DNA of 5,390 bases, taken from contig JAITPP010000236.1 in NCBI GenBank assembly GCA_031289385.1, forward strand, positions 1-5,390, read 5' to 3'. The notes under the pieces are model-generated. The model made no database searches, had not been told where the DNA came from, and was given only the letters and a program-made list of their open reading frames with translations. Each line of letters begins with the position of its first letter. The stretch's first letter is position 1. Source of the DNA: Prevotellaceae bacterium (GTDB taxonomy: Bacteria; Bacteroidota; Bacteroidia; Bacteroidales; UBA932). This document shows, piece by piece, positions 1 to 4,571 of this stretch. A program made the position numbers and the translations under genes.

Positions 1-7
1 GACGGTT

Positions 8-77
8 GCAAACCTACGGCTTGCAAAACGAAGGATGGTTCATTTTTCTACCGAGCGATGCAAACCTAACGGCTTGC
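8..77. repeat. two-copy 52-bp-period hairpin repeat
   Basis: The segment GCAAACCTACGGCTTGC at 8-24 recurs as GCAAACCTAACGGCTTGC at 60-77, one base longer in the loop. Each copy is itself an inverted repeat: GCAAACC pairs with GGCTTGC around a 3-4 base loop. On the plus strand there is one A-C mismatch in the stem; on the minus strand the same position is a G-U pair, so the minus-strand RNA folds better. The 35 bases between the copies (25-59) show no internal repeat. This could be part of a dispersed repeat family or a longer tandem array starting outside the window; that is inference, since only two copies are visible. Confidence 0.7.
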
Positions 78-83
78 TTTTTT
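60..83 (+). terminator. possible rho-independent terminator of an upstream gene
   Basis: The second copy of the hairpin repeat (stem 60-66 with 71-77, loop TAAC, one A-C mismatch) is followed directly by six T residues (78-83). That is the arrangement of an intrinsic terminator reading rightwards, and it would end a plus-strand gene lying left of the window. The first copy at 8-24 lacks a T-run, so the terminator role may be accidental to a repeat element. I cannot see the gene it would serve. Confidence 0.45.
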
Positions 84-292
84 GAAAACAATCTTTTATA
101 GTTTATTTATTTTTTGTTATTATATGAAATGACTATAAAGATTTATATAAAATAAAACAAAATAAATTTCAATTATTTTTGCGGTGAATAAACAATATTT
201 TTATTATATTGATTTTGTTTTTAAGATGTTATAAAATTAATTAAAATATGTATGTAGAACTTTGTTTGAACAATGATTTTTGCCATTTGCAT
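84..292. other. AT-rich intergenic stretch with no gene
   Basis: About 210 bp of very AT-rich DNA lie between the hairpin repeat and the stop codon of the LytTR gene. I found no open frame with coding character, no RNA gene, no TAnnTTTG promoter motif on either strand and no clear terminator for the minus-strand gene ending at 293. Confidence 0.6.
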
Positions 293-637
293 CTAATCAA
301 ATTTTTGCAAACAGCTTTTTATCTCTTTCCAACGCCTTACGGAAAATGGAAGTTCGATATTCGGATGCAAAATTACCACGTTTTTTGCTTTGTCAATATA
401 GTTAATGTGCTTTGCATTAATAAGTATATGGTTGTGTATTCGGATAAAATTAAATTTACTCAATTCGTTTTCTAATACTTTCAGCAATCTTGTTGTTGTA
501 TATTTATCTGTCAGAGTATAAATATCGCATATATACGATTCGCATATAATATGCGTTATTTCGGAAACAATAATTTGTTTTATAATCCTTTTGTTTTTAA
601 TAATTATTGCTTTTGTGTATTGAGCGTCGTAGTTCAT
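293..637 (-). CDS. stand-alone LytTR-type DNA-binding protein
   Basis: This 114-residue protein is essentially a single LytTR DNA-binding domain, the output domain of AgrA/LytR/AlgR-type response regulators. What is seen: an early strand and helix segment around residues 18-40 (VSEITHIICESYICDIYT), a Leu/Glu-rich helix at 50-60 (RLLKVLENELS), then the family's most typical stretch, FIRIHNHILINAKHINYI (64-81), corresponding to the usual F-x-R-I-H-R-S-x-L-V-N pattern. The end, LPFSVRRWKEIKSCL (96-110), matches the usual L-P-V-S-R-R signature. There is no receiver domain, no membrane segment and no room for either, so it is not a classical response regulator; how it would receive a signal cannot be told. 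The only Met near the start is at 637, and no Shine-Dalgarno site precedes it. It is transcribed away from the other genes. A minus-strand promoter-like motif at 961-968 is the best candidate promoter and would give a leader of over 300 nt. Domain assignment is firm; regulatory targets are unknown. Confidence 0.85.
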   Translation of the reverse strand: MNYDAQYTKAIIIKNKRIIKQIIVSEITHIICESYICDIYTLTDKYTTTRLLKVLENELSKFNFIRIHNHILINAKHINYIDKAKNVVILHPNIELPFSVRRWKEIKSCLQKFD

Positions 638-701
638 TTTTTTGTTGATATTATGTTTTAAATTATTTGTTTATAAATAGTTACTAATTACATACGTACA
701 T

Positions 702-886
702 AAAAAAAGCGCGGACAAAACTCTTAATTATCCGTCATTATGAGGTTCTCAACTACCCGAGCAACTAAATAAACTGAGTAAAGCCCACGCCTGAAATGGC
801 GTGAGCGTTTAATCGCTTTACTCACAGTCGCCCATAGAAATTGTTGAGATTTCATAATGACTTGAATTTAAGCTAAACGCTTTTTT
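702..886 (+). ncRNA. candidate 6S-like regulatory RNA
   Basis: The segment folds into one long rod of about 180 nt, the size and shape of 6S RNA, which binds housekeeping RNA polymerase by imitating an open promoter. Visible pairings from outside in: an A-run plus GCG (702-711) with CGC plus a T-run (878-886); CTTAA (723-727) with TTAAG (868-872); a 10-bp stem 734-743 with 852-861; two G-U pairs (744/851, 745/850); a 7-bp stem 747-753 with 843-849; an unpaired central bubble (754-772 opposite 829-842); a 3-bp plus 9-bp stem (773-775/826-828, 776-784/815-823); and an apical hairpin CACGCC/GGCGTG (786-791/798-803) with loop TGAAAT. The GG/TT positions pair only as plus-strand RNA (C-A mismatches on minus), which favours the plus strand. 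However, both ends could give a terminal U-run, and the better promoter motif nearby (961-968) points leftwards, so strand is not settled. Only a poor promoter (TTTA 670-673, 19 bp, TACGTACA 693-700) precedes it on plus. Family assignment is by shape, not by sequence match. Confidence 0.55.
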
Positions 887-960
887 CAATATATACTTAA
901 AATGTGCGTATTGTTTGCTGTTCTTTATTTCATAAGCACACAGTATTGTACATTTCAGCA

Positions 961-991
961 CAAAGTTATAATAAATTTTTATTATAAAAAA
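961..991 (-). promoter_or_regulatory. Bacteroidetes-type promoter reading leftwards
   Basis: Read on the minus strand, 961-968 is TAACTTTG, a full match to the Bacteroidetes -7 consensus TAnnTTTG. Nineteen bases upstream lies TTTT (988-991), three of four matches to the -33 consensus TTTG. Transcription would begin near 953-956 and run towards the LytTR gene at 637, crossing the 6S-like segment in antisense or, if that RNA is really on the minus strand, producing it. The spacer contains a perfect palindrome (966-987). Confidence 0.5.
966..987. repeat. perfect 10+10 bp palindrome in a promoter spacer
   Basis: TTATAATAAA (966-975) and TTTATTATAA (978-987) are exact reverse complements separated by two bases. 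The element overlaps the -7 box and fills the spacer of the leftward promoter, the position expected of an operator for a dimeric regulator. It is entirely A/T, so chance in such AT-rich DNA is a real alternative. Confidence 0.5.
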
Positions 992-1033
992 ATCTGTGCA
1001 AAATTTATCGTGCGATTTTTAAAATTTAAGATG

Positions 1034-1063
1034 AAAAATACCGAAAAAAATATAAATTCGGTA
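1034..1063 (-). terminator. weak terminator-like hairpin, minus strand
   Basis: TACCGAA (1039-1045) and TTCGGTA (1057-1063) form a 7-bp stem around an 11-base loop. On the minus strand the stem is followed by five T residues (complement of 1034-1038), the pattern of a weak intrinsic terminator. It could stop leftward transcription coming from the gpmI side. The stem is short and the loop large, so the call is tentative. Confidence 0.3.
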
Positions 1064-1083
1064 GGAAATAATTGCTAATTTGC

Positions 1084-1185
1084 ATTACGAAAGGACTAAT
1101 ATTTCTATCAAACTTATATCTTTACAAAATTTCAAATTATATAACAAAAAAAATCAACCTTTCGCAATTTCGTAATTCGTAATTC
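1084..1185. repeat. inverted repeat with CGTAATT tandem copies
   Basis: ATTACGAAA (1084-1092) is the exact reverse complement of TTTCGTAAT (1168-1176), and the overlapping CGAAAGG (1088-1094) of CCTTTCG (1158-1164). The right arm continues into a second copy of CGTAATTC (1171-1178, 1178-1185 sharing one base). The pair encloses about 75 bp of AT-rich DNA and abuts the gpmI promoter. It may be the remnant of a small repeat element, or just a weak stem. Confidence 0.4.
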
Positions 1186-1199
1186 ATTTTGTACCTTTG
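1168..1199 (+). promoter_or_regulatory. gpmI promoter, Bacteroidetes -33/-7 type
   Basis: TACCTTTG at 1192-1199, followed by C, is an exact match to the Bacteroidetes primary sigma -7 element TAnnTTTG. TTTC at 1168-1171, 20 bp upstream, matches three of four bases of the -33 TTTG. Transcription should start around 1204-1207, leaving a leader of about 27-30 nt before the gpmI ATG. This is the only convincing plus-strand promoter before the five-gene cluster. Confidence 0.75.
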
Positions 1200-1219
1200 C
1201 AGATTATTCAAATAAAATT

Positions 1220-1225
1220 GAGAGG
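1220..1225 (+). promoter_or_regulatory. Shine-Dalgarno-like site of gpmI
   Basis: GAGAGG lies 8 bp before the ATG at 1234. The other genes in the window have only A-rich leaders, as is usual in Bacteroidetes, so this site stands out and supports the chosen start. Confidence 0.5.
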
Positions 1226-1233
1226 CAAATAAA

Positions 1234-2748
1234 ATGAACAAAAAAGTAATATTAATCATCCTCGATGGATGGGGAATTGGAAAAAACGATAAAACCAACG
1301 CCATTTTCACTCAGGGCGAACCTTATATCGACTCGCTTAAAGCAAAATATCCAAATGCTCGACTTGCCGCTTGCGGTATTGACGTGGGTTTGCCGGAAGG
1401 ACAAATGGGAAATTCGGAAGTTGGACACTTAAATATTGGCGCAGGACGTGTTGTATATCAGGATTTAGTGAAAATTAATCTGGCTTGCGCCGATAATTCG
1501 ATAATGCAAAATCCCGAAATTGTAAACGCCTTTTCGTATGCGCAAAAAACAGGAAAATCCGTGCATTTTTTAGGATTGGTGTCGGATGGCGGAGTGCACA
1601 GTTCGCTCGAACATCTTTTTAAACTTTGCGATATTGCAAAAGAGTATGATATTGAAAATGCTTTTGTACACTGTTTTATGGATGGCAGAGATACCGACCC
1701 GCACAGTGGAAAAGGTTTTATACAGCAATTATCGCAGCACGCAGCGGCAACAAACGTAAATATAGCAAGCATTGTAGGACGCTATTATGCAATGGACAGG
1801 GACAAACGCTGGGAACGAATAAAACAAGCCTACGATTTGCTCGTTGGCGGAAAAGGAAATGCTGCAACCGATATGCAAGTCGCTATGCAACAATCGTATG
1901 ACGATGGAATAACCGACGAATTTATAAAACCAATAGTAAACGCCAACGTTGACGGGCGAATAAAAGAAGGCGATGTTGTGATATTTTTCAACTTTCGCAA
2001 CGACAGGGCAAAAGAACTTACAGTAGTATTAACTCAAAAAGATATGCCCGAATACGAAATGCAAACGGTTGTCGATTTACACTTTTATTGTATGACACCT
2101 TATGACGTGTCATTTAAGAATTTACATATAATTTTTGACAAAGAAAATGTAACAAATACACTTGCCGAATATCTGTCGTCGAAAAATATTAATCAGTTGC
2201 ATATTGCCGAAACCGAAAAATATGCTCACGTAACATTCTTTTTCAACGGCGGGCGCGAGCAACCATTTATCGGCGAGGACCGTATTCTTATTAATTCGCC
2301 CAAAGTTGCAACTTACGATTTGAAACCCGAAATGAGTGCTTACGAAGTAAAAGATGCGCTGGTTGAAAAACTTAACACGAATAAATACGAATTTGTTGTA
2401 GTAAACTTCGCAAATGGCGATATGGTTGGACATACAGGCGTTTACGATGCGATACGAAAAGCGGTTTTTGCGGTTGATAATTGCGTGAAAGATGTTGTTG
2501 AAACGGCAAAACAAAACAATTACGAAATAATAATAATTGCCGATCACGGAAATGCCGACAACGCAATAAACGAAGATGGAACGCCAAATACGGCACATTC
2601 GTTAAATCCCGTTCCATTTATTGTGGTGAGCGACAGAATATTAAACATAAAATCGGGGAGGCTTGCAGATGTTGCCCCAACGATTTTGACGCTGATGGGT
2701 ATTGAAATTCCTGACGAAATGAAAGGAAAAAATCTGGTAGAATTATAA
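1234..2748 (+). CDS. gpmI: 2,3-bisphosphoglycerate-independent phosphoglycerate mutase
   Basis: Cytosolic glycolytic and gluconeogenic enzyme that interconverts 3-phosphoglycerate and 2-phosphoglycerate through a phosphoserine intermediate, using two Mn2+ ions. At 504 residues it is full length for the family. Belonging to the alkaline phosphatase superfamily, it shows every active-site element: Asp11 in ILDGWGIG; the catalytic Ser61 in GQMGNSEVGHLNIGAGR; His122 in SDGGVHS; DGRDTDP (150-156); GRYYAMDRDKRWER (182-195); FNFRNDRAKELT (252-263); Lys329 in ETEKYAHVTFFFNGG; Asp396 and His400 in NGDMVGHTG; Asp437-His438 in ADHGNAD; and His455 in TAHSLNPVPF. The inserted phosphotransferase domain lies roughly at residues 75-300 between the two halves of the phosphatase domain. 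The start at 1234 is set by the N-terminal motif, a GAGAGG site and the promoter at 1192-1199. It is the first gene of the plus-strand cluster; the next gene starts 35 bp after its stop. Nothing in it is unusual. Confidence 0.98.
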   Translation: MNKKVILIILDGWGIGKNDKTNAIFTQGEPYIDSLKAKYPNARLAACGIDVGLPEGQMGNSEVGHLNIGAGRVVYQDLVKINLACADNSIMQNPEIVNAFSYAQKTGKSVHFLGLVSDGGVHSSLEHLFKLCDIAKEYDIENAFVHCFMDGRDTDPHSGKGFIQQLSQHAAATNVNIASIVGRYYAMDRDKRWERIKQAYDLLVGGKGNAATDMQVAMQQSYDDGITDEFIKPIVNANVDGRIKEGDVVIFFNFRNDRAKELTVVLTQKDMPEYEMQTVVDLHFYCMTPYDVSFKNLHIIFDKENVTNTLAEYLSSKNINQLHIAETEKYAHVTFFFNGGREQPFIGEDRILINSPKVATYDLKPEMSAYEVKDALVEKLNTNKYEFVVVNFANGDMVGHTGVYDAIRKAVFAVDNCVKDVVETAKQNNYEIIIIADHGNADNAINEDGTPNTAHSLNPVPFIVVSDRILNIKSGRLADVAPTILTLMGIEIPDEMKGKNLVEL

Positions 2749-2783
2749 AGTATGATATTTAACAATCACAACAAAAGAAAATT

Positions 2784-3368
2784 ATGATAATAGATATTGA
2801 CGATAAATTGTTAAGTTCTGATTTATTTACAGAATATTTTTGTTGCGATTATGCGATTTGCGCCGGCGTTTGCTGCGTTCATGGCGACAGCGGTGCTCCG
2901 CTTGACGAAAAGGAAAAAGAAATTATCACGAAAAATCTTGCCGAAATTTTACCATATTTAAAACCTGAAGGCAGACGTGTTATAAACGAGCAAGGCGTTG
3001 CTGTGATTGACATAGAAGGCGATTTGGTTACTCCGCTAATTAACGGCGAAGAATGTGCATATTCAATTTACGACGACGATTATAATTGCCTTTGCGGAAT
3101 TGAACGCGCTTATTTCGACAAAAAAATTGATTTTCGGAAACCTGTTTCGTGCCATTTATATCCTATTAGAATAAAGAATGTTGCCGACACAACAATGCTA
3201 AATTACGACCAATGGAGTATTTGCCAATGCGCACGCGATAAAGGTGAAAATGAACAGATTAAAGTTTATGAATTTTTGAAAGAGCCTTTGATTAGACAAT
3301 TTGGTGAAGAATTTTATAAAAAACTCGAAGAAATTGACAAATTAGTAAATGATAACAATAATAAATAA
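2784..3368 (+). CDS. DUF3109-like cysteine-cluster protein
   Basis: A 194-residue soluble protein with 11 cysteines: residues 20, 21, 26, 30, 31, 91, 102, 104, 123, 147 and 149. The N-terminal cluster, FCCDYAICAGVCC (19-31), contains a C-x3-CC pattern like that of the YkgJ-type metal-cluster-binding proteins, and the later pairs NCLCG (101-105), SCHLYPIRI (122-130) and ICQCARD (146-152) complete what looks like a metal or Fe-S binding set. I recognise the overall pattern as the DUF3109 family found widely in Bacteroidetes; its biochemical role is not known to me. The tail (about 155-194) is charged and probably helical. No signal peptide or membrane segment is present. The ATG at 2784 has no Shine-Dalgarno site and lies 35 bp after gpmI, so the two are probably co-transcribed. 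Metal binding is inference from cysteine spacing. Confidence 0.8.
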   Translation: MIIDIDDKLLSSDLFTEYFCCDYAICAGVCCVHGDSGAPLDEKEKEIITKNLAEILPYLKPEGRRVINEQGVAVIDIEGDLVTPLINGEECAYSIYDDDYNCLCGIERAYFDKKIDFRKPVSCHLYPIRIKNVADTTMLNYDQWSICQCARDKGENEQIKVYEFLKEPLIRQFGEEFYKKLEEIDKLVNDNNNK

Positions 3369-3409
3369 AAATAAATCAATAATATAAACAAAATTTAAAA
3401 TACAAAAAT

Positions 3410-3991
3410 ATGGAATCAAATTACAACGAAACAGATGCAGCAATTTTTGCTCACAAACAAGTATCAAAACAGATGCAGCAAAAATATTCAATTGATCAAA
3501 TAGAATATTTGTTCGACTTGGTATCCGAATATTATGAAGATTCGGAAGATGATAGTAATGGTGTTAATTTATTAAAAATGACAGCATTTATAAATACAAA
3601 TATCAGCAAAAATTTTTGCGAGCCTATTACTTGCAGCGAATTGGAAAAATTGCTGAAAGCCGACAATAAATACATGGAAAGTATAGGAATTATTGAGGTA
3701 GAAGACGAAAACACCGCCGATGACGAAAATGCCGTAAATATAGACGAAATTGTAGATGAACTCTACAATTTGATTACAGAAAATTTGAAAAAGAAATACA
3801 AAACAGAAGATATTTATGAAATTCTTTGTATAGAATGTGATTACTTAAACAGTTTGGAATCAGACGAAATTGATGAAACAAAGTTGTATAAATACATTCA
3901 GCAACAAGCCGCCGATGGAGATATAAAAATATCAATAGATGAGATAAAACAAATTTTGGCAATTGAATCACAATTTTTGGGAGAAGAATAA
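3410..3991 (+). CDS. acidic two-repeat protein of unknown function
   Basis: A 193-residue protein I cannot name, though it resembles small acidic conserved proteins of Bacteroidales that I recall only loosely. It is rich in Asp and Glu and probably all-helical, with no signal peptide or membrane segment. It consists of two related halves. Residues 20-93 begin KQMQQKYSIDQIEYLFDLVSEYYE and end ITCSELEKLLKADNKYMESIG; residues 124-193 begin ENLKKKYKTEDIYEILCIECDYL and end ISIDEIKQILAIESQFLGEE. Shared pattern: a helix, KY, three residues, then I-hydrophobic repeats ending in an aromatic/acidic pair, later I-x3-E-hydrophobic-x2-hydrophobic-L. A very acidic linker (about 97-116) joins them. The start follows an A-rich leader 41 bp after the DUF3109 gene. 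Such acidic repeat proteins often act as binding partners, but no function can be assigned. Confidence 0.8.
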   Translation: MESNYNETDAAIFAHKQVSKQMQQKYSIDQIEYLFDLVSEYYEDSEDDSNGVNLLKMTAFINTNISKNFCEPITCSELEKLLKADNKYMESIGIIEVEDENTADDENAVNIDEIVDELYNLITENLKKKYKTEDIYEILCIECDYLNSLESDEIDETKLYKYIQQQAADGDIKISIDEIKQILAIESQFLGEE

Positions 3992-4072
3992 AAACAAATA
4001 AACTTCAAATTGTATGATATAAAACAATAAGTAAATTAATTATTTAGATAGTATAAAAATTAAAAAAAATAA

Positions 4073-4522
4073 ATGCAAAAACGCAATTCACATATTGAAA
4101 TATTAAACAAAAAAGCCGAATTTGAATTTATATTACTCGAAAAATTTACGGCAGGAATTGTACTTTGCGGAACAGAAATAAAATCCATCCGTACAGGTAA
4201 GGCATCTATTGTTGAAAGTTATTGTTATTTTATTGGCAGACAATTATATATAAAGGGTATGCACATTGCCGAATATTGGTGGGGAAATCTGAATAATCAC
4301 GATCCGCGCCGCGAACGCAAATTGTTACTCAACGTTAAAGAAATCAATAAATTACTGCGCCGTACAAAAGAGCGAGGATTAACAATTATTCCTACAAAAC
4401 TGTTTATATCCGAAAACGGATATGCCAAACTCGAAATTGCTCTTGCTCGCGGCAAAAAAATATATGATAAGCGCGAGTCTATAAAAGAAAAAGATATACG
4501 CCGAGCAACGGAGAGTCAATGA
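4073..4522 (+). CDS. smpB: SsrA-binding protein SmpB
   Basis: SmpB binds tmRNA and delivers it to stalled ribosomes in trans-translation, freeing the ribosome and tagging the incomplete peptide for degradation. The 149-residue length is normal. Family motifs visible: N12-K-K-A at the beginning; the OB-fold core AGIVLCGTEIKSIRTGKASI (27-46), the best-known signature; SYCYFIGRQLYIKGMHIAEY (49-68); NHDPRRERKLLL (75-86); LTIIPTKLFISENGYAKLEIALARGKKIYDKR (103-134); and the basic C-terminal tail ESIKEKDIRR (135-144), which in the family forms a helix in the empty mRNA channel. The tail ends in ATESQ rather than the more basic end I would expect, a small departure. The tmRNA gene itself is not in the window. 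The gene lies 81 bp after its upstream neighbour and 49 bp before miaA. Confidence 0.97.
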   Translation: MQKRNSHIEILNKKAEFEFILLEKFTAGIVLCGTEIKSIRTGKASIVESYCYFIGRQLYIKGMHIAEYWWGNLNNHDPRRERKLLLNVKEINKLLRRTKERGLTIIPTKLFISENGYAKLEIALARGKKIYDKRESIKEKDIRRATESQ

Positions 4523-4571
4523 TATATAAAATAGTAATAATGTTAAATATATTTATTTCAATATATTATAT

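Larger units (their letters stand above)
638..1233. other. long intergenic regulatory region
   Basis: This interval of nearly 600 bp separates the divergently oriented LytTR gene and gpmI and contains no credible protein gene. It holds the 6S-like RNA candidate (about 702-886), a small hairpin (TGTGC 903-907 with GCACA 936-940), a minus-strand promoter motif with a palindromic spacer (961-991), an inverted repeat TACCGAA/TTCGGTA (1039-1045, 1057-1063), a second, weaker minus-strand -7 motif (1109-1116), an inverted repeat flanking 1084-1176, and the gpmI promoter (1168-1199). Confidence 0.7.

Noticed and set aside
1..69. Frame open from the left edge to a stop at 67-69, possibly the end of an upstream protein
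   Set aside because: A second frame is open as well, and the whole stretch is made of the hairpin repeat and its linker, so coding is not supported.
248..475. Open frame of 75 codons on the plus strand
   Set aside because: It lies antisense within the LytTR gene and its 3' flank, has no recognisable protein features and no promoter; the LytTR reading explains the DNA.
702..886. tmRNA gene, considered because smpB is nearby
   Set aside because: There is no tRNA-like acceptor end, no T-loop GTTCGA sequence, no tag reading frame, and the segment is too short; the single rod fold does not fit tmRNA.
702..886. MITE with terminal inverted repeats (A-run plus GCG / CGC plus T-run)
   Set aside because: Pairing continues in nested stems with G-U pairs and bulges typical of RNA, and no target-site duplication is visible; not fully excluded.
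1109..1116. TAAGTTTG on the minus strand, a second -7 match
   Set aside because: The nearest TTTG upstream is only 16 bp away instead of about 19-20, and there is no gene it would obviously serve before the hairpin at 1034-1063.
1458..2765. Several open frames on the minus strand opposite gpmI
   Set aside because: gpmI is intact with every catalytic motif; the antisense frames have no family features and are composition shadows.
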